This document shows, in pieces, positions 1-7,018 of a stretch of DNA of 12,632 nucleotides; within the stretch, counting starts at the first letter, position 1, and every line of letters begins with the position of its first letter. Under the pieces are notes generated by a model, which saw only the letters and a list, made by a program, of their open reading frames with translations, had not been told where the DNA came from and searched no databases. Position numbers and translations under genes: made by a program. The DNA is taken from contig MVCZ01000113.1 in assembly GCA_002049825.1 (NCBI GenBank), positions 1-12,632 on the forward strand, in the 5' to 3' direction. This DNA comes from Candidatus Zhuqueibacterota bacterium 4484_188. Lineage in GTDB: Bacteria; Calditrichota; Calditrichia; RBG-13-44-9.

Positions 1-385
1 GCTAATCCGGCTGCATCTCCTGCAAGGAAAACAGTGTCTTTCTGAATCACCGTATTTTTCTGGCGCAAATAATAACTGTACCCTTTTGCCGTGGGAACAT
101 CACCTTCCAGCAAACCATTCTTTTGCAGGCGCTCCACAAAATAATTCCAATGATCCCGTAACGTTTCATTCCCGGATTTCAAATCATGTTGTTTTGCCCC
201 GATACCGATGTTTGTTCCTGCCGAAAAAAGCTTCGGTACACCGGGCAATTGGTTCCGCCCGCCCCTACCAAATACCGACAACGATACTGTTCATCGAGAA
301 TATAGTAGCCTCCGTCACGGCGAATATTTTTCACCTCGTGATGATGGATGGGCACCCCTGCCCGTTTCAACAGCCATTCAATCAT
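1..385 (-). pseudogene. FAD-dependent oxidoreductase (geranylgeranyl-reductase-like), fragmentary and running off the left edge
   Basis: Two reading frames together give a flavoprotein of the NAD(P)/FAD-dependent, geranylgeranyl-reductase-like family. The first (385-179) contains YLVGAGGTNCPVYRSFF, the family's mid-protein segment, and stops at TGA 181-179. The second is readable from about 239 to the left edge and contains NIGIGAKQHDL, then KGYSYYLRQ, then FLAGDAAGLA, the FAD-contacting GD motif near the C-terminal half. Family members normally have about 40-50 residues between CPVYR and the NIGIG segment; here they are adjacent and out of frame. The N-terminal GxGxxG dinucleotide-binding region is also absent: an in-frame TGA (391-389) lies just upstream of MIEWLL and the CFA synthase gene ends at 398. 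So the gene lacks roughly its first 100 codons and has an internal deletion. It follows CFA synthase directly, so a lipid-modifying role is plausible. Family assignment is fairly sure, substrate unknown. It may be a true pseudogene or an assembly fault. Confidence 0.72.
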
Positions 386-397
386 CCGTCACCTGCC

Positions 398-1519
398 TCA
401 ACTGATCCGGCAGTTAGGTTGGTCGGTGCCGGGTCGGGTCATTACAATTTGCCATAACTGGGTGCCGCGTGCCCGGAATCCGCCGGCAGAACTCAATAAA
501 TAGTAGCGCCACATCCTATAAAAGCGCTCATCATATTTGTCTTTCAGCGCGGGCCAGGCTTCCTCGAAATTGCGGTGCCATGCCATCAGGGTCGGGTCGT
601 AGTCGGGACCGAAATTGTGCCAATCTTCCACCACAAACAGTCCTTCCATCGCCTTTCCCAATTGCGCTACCGAAGGAAGCATTCCGTTGGGAAAAATGTA
701 TTTCGCTGTCCACTCGTTCGCCGTGGTAGTGCTGATATTTCCTCCAATAGTATGAATAAAGGCAATACCGTCTTTTTTCAAACAACGGTCAACTACTTCC
801 ATGTAGGTGCGGTAGTTTTTGTAGCCCACATGCTCCATCACGCCAATGGAAATAACCCGGTCGAAGCTGCCGGTGGCTTTGTGGTAATCGTCCAGAACCA
901 GTTCCACCGGTAGTCCTTTGCACAATTCTCTTCCCAGGAGTACCTGTTGCTCCGAAACGTTATAACCGGTCACATGAGCATCGTATTTCTCTGCAGCATA
1001 TTTGGCAAAAGAGCCGAATCCGCACCCCAACTCCAGCACGGACATTCCCTTTTCCAGACCGATTTTTTGACAGACCAATTCCAGCTTCGCTTCCTGGGCT
1101 TCGTCTAGATTCTTTGCGTTTTTCCAGTAGGCGCAGGTATAATTCATCCGCTTGTCGAGCATGGCTTTATATAACTCGTTCCCCAAATCGTAATGCTGAC
1201 GGGCAACCTGGTAGGCGCGACGACCACTCTGAAGGTTGAAAAACCGGGTTTTCAGTAAACGCAATTTCAGTTGCCAGTTCCCTTTTACTTTCGATTCGAG
1301 GTCTGCCCGCAGAATTCGGTCAAAAAATTGATCGAGCGCAGGGCAATCCCACCAGCCCTCCACATATGCTTCGCCCAGACCCAGCGCAGTATCTTTCAAA
1401 ACCCGGTGATACAACCTGGTATCATGAACCCGGATATCATAGGGCCGGGTTCCATTAATTGTTATCCCGGCAAGTTCAAACAATTCCCGAATGACTTGCT
1501 CCTGCTTTGTTTTCGCCAT
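398..1519 (-). CDS. cfa: Cyclopropane-fatty-acyl-phospholipid synthase
   Basis: S-adenosylmethionine-dependent enzyme that adds a methylene group across double bonds of unsaturated phospholipid acyl chains at the membrane. The 373-residue product is close to the usual family length (about 380) and appears complete. Visible features are the pre-domain HYDLGNELYKAMLD (about 109-122), the SAM-binding motif VLELGCGFGSFAKYA (about 161-175), ISIGVMEHVGYKNY (about 223-236) around the active site, the late motif DWHNFGPDYDPTLMAWH, and the C-terminal GFRARGTQLWQIV. I chose ATG at 1519 because GGAGG lies seven bases upstream; an in-frame TTG at 1537 would add six residues but would place that Shine-Dalgarno sequence inside the coding region. 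It lies 121 bases after the phosphoglycerate mutase gene and is followed 12 bases later by a broken oxidoreductase, possibly a former operon partner. Confidence 0.95.
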   Translation of the reverse strand: MAKTKQEQVIRELFELAGITINGTRPYDIRVHDTRLYHRVLKDTALGLGEAYVEGWWDCPALDQFFDRILRADLESKVKGNWQLKLRLLKTRFFNLQSGRRAYQVARQHYDLGNELYKAMLDKRMNYTCAYWKNAKNLDEAQEAKLELVCQKIGLEKGMSVLELGCGFGSFAKYAAEKYDAHVTGYNVSEQQVLLGRELCKGLPVELVLDDYHKATGSFDRVISIGVMEHVGYKNYRTYMEVVDRCLKKDGIAFIHTIGGNISTTTANEWTAKYIFPNGMLPSVAQLGKAMEGLFVVEDWHNFGPDYDPTLMAWHRNFEEAWPALKDKYDERFYRMWRYYLLSSAGGFRARGTQLWQIVMTRPGTDQPNCRIS

Positions 1520-1640
1520 ATCCTGTCCTCCAACCAAAATTCCTGTAAGAGAAATTTAAATATTCAGTCCCCGAATGAGAAAAATCCAGATTCGGCAGCC
1601 CATTCATTCTCTTCCGGCAGATCGCGATTTAAATCATCAA

Positions 1641-2852
1641 TCAGGCACCGAATTTCTGGAAACGCAATGCATTTGCCATGGCAACCAGCAAGACGTTTTT
1701 CATCGGCATGCGTCCCAGGTATCCTTGCGAACAGCTTCTCTCGCCAAATTGCGACACCTGGTCTGCCCGGGCATTTTTCGACCAGAGCAATGCAGGAACC
1801 GGATGCCAGCTATGGGATTTCAGCACCGCCGGGGTGGAATGATCGCCGGTAACTACCAGAACATCCGGGTTCAATTTGCGCAATTGAGCCGCCCAGACAT
1901 CGACTGTTTCAATCACTTCCACTTTTGCTTCAAAATTACCGTCTTCACCATAGCTGTCCGTTTTTTTAAAATGAACGAAGAAAAAATCGTAGCTGTCATA
2001 ATTTTCCTTCAGTTGTTTCCACATATCATCATAAGTAGGCGGAACGGGTGGAACGGTCATTCCCACCAACCGCGCCAGCCCGCGATACATGGGATATTGA
2101 GCAATGGCAATGGAACGCAGTCCGTATCGTTCTTCCATGGTCGTCATTGGTTCGTACTTGGCGAATCCGCGCGCAAGCACAAAGTTTGCCGGATGCTCAT
2201 CTTTCAGCAACTCCCGGACCTGTTTCAAAAATTCCGCGACATATTTTGCCGTTTTTTGGGAGGCTTCGTCCGCACCATGAGGTTCCAGGGGCGGCACGCC
2301 GGTTTTCTGAGAATCGGTGTCGTTTATTAGCCCGCCCAGTCCCTCGCCGCGCAGCACCAGCACCGCCCGGTGCTCCGAAACCGTCTGGATAAAGAATTCC
2401 ACTTCCGGCGGCAACTGAACACTGTTACGGATTTTCTCGCACAATTTTTCGTTCAGATCGGTGGCGATACGTCCCGCCCGTCGGTCTGCAACCCTGCCTT
2501 GCGCATCCAGCGTGCAGAAATTCAATCGCGCCGCCACATCCCGACCGGTCAACTCGAAATCCACCCCCAGTGCAGAGAGCACCCCGCGACCTATATTGTT
2601 TTCCACCGGGTCGTAGCCAAACAGCGCCAGATGCGCCGGACCGCTGCCCGGAGTAAATCCCGGGTAAATCGGGTCTAAAACGCCACAAATTCCTTCGGCA
2701 GCAAATTTATTTAAATTGGGGGTCCGTGCTGTTTCCAGTTCGGTTTTACCGCCGCTCTCCCGTGGTAAACCGCCCAACCCATCCATAATCAGAAATACAA
2801 TTTTTGAATCATTTTTTAAGAGCAATTCTTTCCAGATTTTTTCATCCATCAT
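1641..2852 (-). CDS. apgM: 2,3-bisphosphoglycerate-independent phosphoglycerate mutase, archaeal type (ApgM family)
   Basis: Interconverts 3- and 2-phosphoglycerate in glycolysis and gluconeogenesis in the cytoplasm, without a 2,3-bisphosphoglycerate cofactor. The 403-residue protein has the normal length of the short archaeal-type family and looks intact. Alkaline-phosphatase-superfamily metal motifs are visible: FLIMDGLGGLP (Asp24), TARTPNLNKFA, PGSGPAHLALFGYDP with the likely catalytic Ser70, HFKKTDSYGEDG (about 294-305), and VVTGDHSTPAVLKSHSWHPVP with Asp337, His338, His347 and His350. The start has two adjacent ATGs (2852 and 2849). AAGGAG at 2862-2857 is four bases from the first and seven from the second, so Met2 (2849) may be the real start. 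The ribosome-binding site and start are tandemly duplicated just upstream. The gene follows a gap of about 340 bases and probably begins its own transcription unit. Confidence 0.95.
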   Translation of the reverse strand: MMDEKIWKELLLKNDSKIVFLIMDGLGGLPRESGGKTELETARTPNLNKFAAEGICGVLDPIYPGFTPGSGPAHLALFGYDPVENNIGRGVLSALGVDFELTGRDVAARLNFCTLDAQGRVADRRAGRIATDLNEKLCEKIRNSVQLPPEVEFFIQTVSEHRAVLVLRGEGLGGLINDTDSQKTGVPPLEPHGADEASQKTAKYVAEFLKQVRELLKDEHPANFVLARGFAKYEPMTTMEERYGLRSIAIAQYPMYRGLARLVGMTVPPVPPTYDDMWKQLKENYDSYDFFFVHFKKTDSYGEDGNFEAKVEVIETVDVWAAQLRKLNPDVLVVTGDHSTPAVLKSHSWHPVPALLWSKNARADQVSQFGERSCSQGYLGRMPMKNVLLVAMANALRFQKFGA

Positions 2853-2868
2853 CGGTCTCCTTAATCAT
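2842..2868 (-). other. Possible 8-codon leader ORF overlapping the phosphoglycerate mutase start
   Basis: The upstream copy of a 16-bp duplication supplies its own AAGGAG and ATG (2868-2866). Read from there the frame gives MIKETDDG and then TGA at 2844-2842, a few bases past both candidate apgM starts (2852 and 2849). Ribosomes using it would terminate on top of the apgM start, which could couple or compete with apgM initiation. This is inferred from sequence geometry only; it may be a neutral duplication. Confidence 0.25.
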
Positions 2869-2879
2869 CGGTCTCCTTA
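2848..2879 (-). repeat. Perfect 16-bp tandem duplication of ribosome-binding site and start codon
   Basis: Two adjacent identical 16-base units, 2848-2863 and 2864-2879, read TAAGGAGACCGATGAT on the minus strand. Each holds a strong Shine-Dalgarno (AAGGAG) and an ATG four bases on. The leftmost copy serves apgM; the rightmost is one base out of frame with it, because 16 is not a multiple of three. Confidence 0.9.
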
Positions 2880-3196
2880 TTTAAAAATGTGTGGCGAAAA
2901 ATTACAAAGCAGGGTTTGGGTAAGCAAAGGAAAATAAAAAGAGAACTGCCGGAAGCTATTGTCGTTCTGTTTCTATTAATTTCTCACGAGACTCCGGAGA
3001 AATACGACGCACAGCACATTTACCGACCTTCCTCACGTAATGCGTATCTTTCAAGGGCCGGCCCGCTTAAATGGGAAATTTTTGTGGAAAATTGCGATGA
3101 TACGGTTCGTATCCGAGGGAATGATAAAAGACCGGGATAAATATGATAAAAATGAAGACAATAAAATCCACCTATCGGGGATCAATACGCTTCGCT
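2880..3196. other. Intergenic region between the DUF456 gene and apgM
   Basis: About 317 bases with no coding region I can support. Short frames on the plus strand have no recognisable product. It contains the candidate apgM promoter at 2897-2928 and a 7-bp inverted repeat (ATTTCTC at 2979-2985 and GAGAAAT at 2997-3003, 11-base loop) with no T-run, so not a clear terminator. No tRNA, CRISPR or insertion-sequence end was seen. Confidence 0.6.
2897..2928 (-). promoter_or_regulatory. Candidate FCB-type promoter upstream of apgM
   Basis: On the minus strand TTTG (2928-2925) is followed after 20 bases by TAATTTTT (2904-2897), seven of eight positions fitting the Bacteroidota -7 pattern TAnnTTTG, at the known -33 to -7 distance. 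The element lies about 30 bases before the first duplicated ATG, a sensible place for an apgM promoter. A hand match in an AT-rich stretch can arise by chance. Confidence 0.25.
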
Positions 3197-3680
3197 CTAA
3201 TAGAACAAATTCACTGCAATAATCACCACCATGGTCAGCGAACCGAGTGCTTTCACGGTTAACCCACCTACCCTAGGCGGCGGCAATAGCCTGCCTGAGA
3301 TTTTTTCCCCGCAAAAGTTCCAAACCCAGGGTACCAACAATTACACCGGTAAATCCGCCGATGATAGCACCCATCACCGGGCTGAAAAAGAAACCACTGA
3401 CACTGCCGACAATTCCCCCTAAAATTCCGGCAACTGCACCCAATTTTGATGCACCATATTTTCGGGCACCAAAGGCTATAATAAAGTATTCCAACAGTTC
3501 GACTGCAATGGCAATGGCGAGCAGTACCAACAAAAAGGAGAAAGAAAATTTATGGAATCCGGTGGCGACCCCGTACCAGCCGGTATCAAAAATAATCAGG
3601 AAATTACCCGGGATACTTAAAAAATTTGCCACAACACTAAAAATAAGAAGAGCAATAAAAATAATTCCTAACATGTCCAT
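3197..3680 (-). CDS. DUF456 family membrane protein, C-terminus frameshifted
   Basis: Small integral membrane protein of unknown function. The open frame 3680-3273 gives 135 residues: a hydrophobic N-terminal pair of segments (about 3-32), another at about 48-70, the family-typical GARKYGASKLGAVAG (about 71-85), then glycine-rich hairpins GGIVGSVSG and GAIIGGFTGVIVGTLG. It ends LRQAIAAA at TAG 3275-3273. A second frame immediately downstream reads RVGGLTVKALGSLT followed by MVVIIAVNLFY and a stop at 3199-3197, which is what the last helix of a DUF456 protein looks like. Joined, the product would be about 160 residues, the usual length. A few codons plus the frame appear lost near 3272. The start (ATG 3680) has a weak AAGAAAG upstream. 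It begins 36 bases after the STAS gene's tail and may be co-transcribed with it. Confidence 0.8.
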
Positions 3681-3716
3681 CGAATAGCACTTTCTTTTTT
3701 ACTCACTACATTTTTG

Positions 3717-4434
3717 TTAAACATTCTGTTTGGCAAATTGTTGCGCAAATTTTTTTCTATTTTTCCGAGTATTTAAACCCAACTGGCTGAGGATGGATCG
3801 AACACCAAACCAGCCGACCTTGGAAAAGTTATATTTCTCGGTGTTCAGGATTTTATTAATCTTATACGCACCAAGATTCGGATTTGCCGCTACTGGTAAA
3901 TGTGGATTGTACAGGAGTCTTTTCAGTCGGTTGGCTGGCAACAGGTTGAGCAGAAACAGTACGATCTACCGGTCTGGCAGCAGGTGTAGTGGAACCAATC
4001 GAAGCCGTCTCAGCCACTGCCACCGGCTCGCCGGAATATGATTCTCTGTCAACTGCTTCAGCCTGGGGCTGTGCAACCGCCATTTCAAATTTTTGAATCG
4101 CATCTTCCACATTATCGTACACATCCAGTATATGATGAAATTCCAAAAGTTCAAAAATCTCGTACACATCGGGTATCATCCGCACCAGTTTAAGATCGCC
4201 ATTATGTTCACGAATGGACTTGATCTCGCTGATAAAAATACCCCAACCCGCTGAACTGATATAGTCAACATTACCCAGATCAATAATAATGTTATAGCGA
4301 TTTTGCTTCAGCAAACTGTTTAACGCACGTTCGACCTCTGAGGAAGTGGTTGTATCGATAAACCCACCAACTTTAATAATCGAAATTTGATTTTGACTAC
4401 CAGCAACTCCATTTGAAACCTGAATACCTTCCAT
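3717..4434 (-). CDS. STAS-domain anti-sigma-factor antagonist (RsbV/SpoIIAA-like) with frameshifted C-terminal HTH tail
   Basis: The open frame 4434-3862 gives 190 residues. Residues about 8-118 are a STAS domain with DYISSAGWGIF (57-67); alignment to SpoIIAA DSSG makes Ser61 the likely phosphoacceptor. Such proteins bind their kinase when unphosphorylated. Residues about 120-180 are a Pro/Ala/Thr-rich linker, and the frame ends abnormally (SGKSESWCV). An overlapping frame, open to 3717, reads ANPNLGAYKINKILNTEKY (20-residue segments from 3884) through LNTRKNRKKF near 3747. That segment matches the C-terminal region of the neighbouring phosphatase without gaps, so it is very probably the real tail, displaced by a small deletion near 3890-3910. 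The start is well supported by GGAGGAG six bases before ATG 4434. It lies 53 bases after the phosphatase gene, its expected partner. STAS call firm; tail reconstruction inferred. Confidence 0.88.
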
Positions 4435-4466
4435 TGGAGTCTCCTCCGTTAATCAACACAAAATTT

Positions 4467-4495
4467 AATCTACTTTTCTTTTTTATATTAGTCAA
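4467..4495 (-). promoter_or_regulatory. Candidate sigma-70-like promoter for the STAS gene
   Basis: Minus-strand TTGACT (4495-4490) is separated by exactly 17 bases from TAGATT (4472-4467), matching five and four of six consensus positions. The -35 overlaps the stop codon of the phosphatase gene. It would let the STAS protein be made independently of the upstream operon. The surrounding sequence is AT-rich, and FCB bacteria often use another consensus, so this is tentative. Confidence 0.3.
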
Positions 4496-5915
4496 TATTT
4501 GATTCATTTTTTTCTATATCGTCTGAAACTGCCTCATTGTTTTCATTTTCGTCACTGTTAACAATTTCTAAAGGTTTTTTCTCATGTTTTTCTTCAGCGG
4601 TTACAGAACCGTTTTCTTCTTGATCATTTGGTTGCATGCTGTTGTTGTTATTCTGTTTTCCGGATACCGATAAGATTTTTTCTTTCACCGATGTACCAGT
4701 CTTTGGAACTCTTATACCGAAAGTAAATGTTTCACTGGTCATTTCGTCCGATCTAAAGCCCCCCACCATAACCTCGCCATCGAGGGTAAGTAAGGGTGTG
4801 CCAGGAGGTTTCAGGCGGCGTTTTCCGCCACGGGCAACAAAGTCTTCCCGTTGCTTGCGGGTATTGAGTTTTGCACGCTTCAATTCTTCATAAATTAAAT
4901 ACGGACTCACTTCGATATTCCCGTATTTATCGTTCATCAGGGCAGTACTAATCCGTTTAGCACCGTAAGAAGGGTGTTCGCGAATAATATCATACATTTT
5001 AGTTTTCACCTCGATACTTAGGTGCCGTAAACCGAGATTGGTGTACCCATGGAGCATTTCCCGCAGGTATTCGTGACCACCGCTGCGATAAATTTTTCTG
5101 TATTTGTAATAAGTAGATGGTGAAACACCTATTTCTTTGCACGCTTGCGCTACCGTGATTCCTGCCGAGTCTGCCAGCTCGAACAACTCTTCAAACATTT
5201 TAATTTTTACATCCACCGCTTCCATATTTTCTTTAATCGCTACCAGGGTGATATCATCGTTTTGTTCATACCCCCCGGTGAAACTTAAAATATCTTCCTT
5301 TAAATTTTTTACGAAATCCACTACATCCAGATCTCCGAATTTGCGAATTGCCGCCAAGAACCTCTCTTCACCATAAAGTTTACGCTGGTGATTCATTGCT
5401 TCGGTAATTCCATCGGTATAAGCGACCAGGATATCATCCGGATGAAGTCGAATCCGGTCTGCTTTGATGGTATTATCAAATAAGTGAATATCCGGCAGGG
5501 TAATTCCCACCGGGAAACCCGGTGGATTCAGGTAGAAAGTTTCCCTGGTTTTCCCGCGATACAAAATCATGGGGTTGTGACCGGCACTGGCAAACGAAAT
5601 CATCCGTTCCCGGGAATCGAGAATAATGTAAAAGGCGGTTACAAACATGCCCCGACGAATATCGTCGGTGATAAACGAATTTACCTTTGCCAGCACTTCA
5701 GCCGGATTTTTGTTTCCGCGGGCTTCCAGACGCAGCGCCGTTCGAATCATGGTCATCACCATCGAGCCGGGAACGCCTTTTCCGGAAACATCCGCCACAC
5801 AAATACCGATGGTATGATCGTCCACTTCCACAAAATCAAACAGGTCGCCGCCAACTTCTTTTGCCGCCTGGTAGTAAGAGGTAATATCGTAACCGACAAC
5901 ATTGGGAAAGTCGTT
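4488..5915 (-). CDS. PP2C/SpoIIE-type serine phosphatase (RsbU-like) with transposase-type helix-turn-helix; C-terminal half of the sensor regulator
   Basis: Dephosphorylates STAS antagonists in partner-switching systems. The frame reads from about 5915: NDFPNVVGYDI, then AKEVGGDLFDF with the first metal-binding Asp, then (numbered from the internal ATG 5831) ADVSGKGVPG (13-22), SAGHNP (82-87), YTDGITEA (138-145) and NDDITLVAIK (191-200), the full set of PP2C motifs. An ORF starting at 5831 would lack the GGD metal site, so this is not an independent gene but the continuation of the 6978-5836 frame after a frameshift. Residues about 210-335 are a helix-turn-helix region of the kind found before transposase integrase domains: ITVAQACKEIGVSPSTYYKY (225-244), then HPSYGAKRI and LNTRKQREDF (286-331). 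The last 120 residues are low-complexity and acidic (rich in N, E, D). A phosphatase ending in a transposase-like DNA-binding region is unusual. Confidence 0.88.
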   Translation of the reverse strand, partial: NDFPNVVGYDITSYYQAAKEVGGDLFDFVEVDDHTIGICVADVSGKGVPGSMVMTMIRTALRLEARGNKNPAEVLAKVNSFITDDIRRGMFVTAFYIILDSRERMISFASAGHNPMILYRGKTRETFYLNPPGFPVGITLPDIHLFDNTIKADRIRLHPDDILVAYTDGITEAMNHQRKLYGEERFLAAIRKFGDLDVVDFVKNLKEDILSFTGGYEQNDDITLVAIKENMEAVDVKIKMFEELFELADSAGITVAQACKEIGVSPSTYYKYRKIYRSGGHEYLREMLHGYTNLGLRHLSIEVKTKMYDIIREHPSYGAKRISTALMNDKYGNIEVSPYLIYEELKRAKLNTRKQREDFVARGGKRRLKPPGTPLLTLDGEVMVGGFRSDEMTSETFTFGIRVPKTGTSVKEKILSVSGKQNNNNSMQPNDQEENGSVTAEEKHEKKPLEIVNSDENENNEAVSDDIEKNESNID

Positions 5916-6978
5916 GCGCCTCGCGGAACTTGCTGGTCATTTCGTTAAATGCCTGGGCAATTTCACCCAACTCATCATCGGCATCGATATCCAATTCGTC
6001 TTCATCAACCGTTCCGTGACCCACCTGGCGCACCCAGCTTGCCAATTTATGGAAGGGATCCATAATGACCGTGATGAGCACAAACGAACCGATGTAACCA
6101 ACCAGTAAAATTAAAATCAACATCAGGGCAATATTTACCCGAGAATTATGAATGCGCTGTGCCACTGCCTTCCGGTTTACCCAGATTTGGGCATATCCCA
6201 GCGGAGCGGTAATGACACCCGGTGTGGTAACCGGATTGATATACGCATAAAACACACTGTCCGGATTAAAAACGATTTGATAAATACCGGTGTTTTCCAT
6301 ATTGTCAATCAGTGTGCGTTTTCCTGTTGGCAATGGTTTTTGTAATATCCGGGACATTACCGGATAGCTTGCGACCGGGCGCATTTTCGTGTCGGTGATA
6401 AACACCATCGAAATGAGATCTTTGTTGCTTTCTCGGGTAGATTTAGCATTCTCAAACAGGGTAATGTCTTTTTTGCTATTTAAGGGTTCCCAGGATATCC
6501 TGGCAAGATTGGAACATTGGGCACTCATACTAGTGTTCACTTCCCGGGTAATTTTTGCTGCCGTTCGGGAATGGAAAACAGTATAGGCTCCCATTGCCAG
6601 AAAAGTCATAATGACACACATCAGCTTGCGCATCATAAAAATGCCCAAGCCCCCCTTTTTGCCGATAGAAATATACTTTTGTAAATCGGGATTTTGCACC
6701 TGCCGCGGATCATAACTCTTGCCACGATCAATCACTACCATGGTTAAACTCAACCGCCGCACAATCGCCCGAATCACAATCTGCCCATTCTTCACATCAC
6801 GGTAACCGTGGCGAATAATATTGGTACAGGCTTCATCCACAACCAGCTTAAAAGAATTGGTAACTTTATCACTGAAACGGTTCTTTTTACCGATATGTTC
6901 AATAAATTCCCTTACCTGTTGCAGATAGGACATCTGGGCAGGGATAATAATTTCTTCTTTATGAACATTCTTAAACAT
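5836..6978 (-). CDS. RsbW-type kinase domain, membrane sensor and HAMP; N-terminal half of the sensor regulator
   Basis: Residues 1-118 are a GHKL/RsbW-type serine kinase domain: N box VVDEACTNIIRHGYR (46-60), IDRGKSYDP (83-91), and GGLGIFMMRKLM (109-120). A hydrophobic segment (about 119-135), an extracytoplasmic sensor of roughly 145 residues, a second membrane segment (about 283-305) and a HAMP domain (about 305-355, ending DELGEIAQAFNEMTSKF) follow. The frame then goes out of phase: residues after FREAQ (to a stop at 5836) are not family-like, while the adjacent frame continues into a PP2C phosphatase. The usual linker between HAMP and phosphatase, about 25-30 residues, is missing at 5911-5917. 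The kinase domain also runs from MRKLM straight into the membrane helix with no end of domain or linker, which suggests a second, in-frame loss near 6620. The gene follows the TPR gene by 40 bases and precedes its STAS substrate. Start ATG 6978 fits the domain, though no strong ribosome-binding site is seen. Confidence 0.87.
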   Translation of the reverse strand: MFKNVHKEEIIIPAQMSYLQQVREFIEHIGKKNRFSDKVTNSFKLVVDEACTNIIRHGYRDVKNGQIVIRAIVRRLSLTMVVIDRGKSYDPRQVQNPDLQKYISIGKKGGLGIFMMRKLMCVIMTFLAMGAYTVFHSRTAAKITREVNTSMSAQCSNLARISWEPLNSKKDITLFENAKSTRESNKDLISMVFITDTKMRPVASYPVMSRILQKPLPTGKRTLIDNMENTGIYQIVFNPDSVFYAYINPVTTPGVITAPLGYAQIWVNRKAVAQRIHNSRVNIALMLILILLVGYIGSFVLITVIMDPFHKLASWVRQVGHGTVDEDELDIDADDELGEIAQAFNEMTSKFREAQRLSQCCRLRYYLLLPGGKRSWRRPV

Positions 6979-7018
6979 GATATAAAATTCTTCGGCTCAA
7001 CCTTTTTTATTCTTTATC

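Noticed and set aside
86..457. 123-codon open frame on the plus strand
   Set aside because: It lies opposite the oxidoreductase remnant, whose minus-strand frames match a known family; the plus-strand peptide has no recognisable motif.
1571..1595. Inverted repeat CCGAAT / ATTCGG with 13-base loop between apgM and cfa
   Set aside because: Only six base pairs, a long loop and no T-run on the minus strand; not good enough for a terminator.
1575..2330. 251-codon plus-strand open frame
   Set aside because: Antisense shadow of the phosphoglycerate mutase gene, which has complete catalytic motifs on the minus strand.
2979..3003. Seven-base inverted repeat ATTTCTC / GAGAAAT
   Set aside because: AT-rich stem, 11-base loop, no T-run and no gene context; likely chance.
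3040..3222. 60-codon plus-strand frame in the intergenic region
   Set aside because: No recognisable motif or convincing ribosome-binding site, and it overlaps the reconstructed end of the DUF456 gene.
4839..5201. Transposase-like helix-turn-helix read as an insertion-sequence remnant
   Set aside because: It is in frame with an intact PP2C domain, has no DDE catalytic domain or terminal inverted repeats, and a related segment is found in the neighbouring STAS gene, so a domesticated domain fits better than an inserted element.
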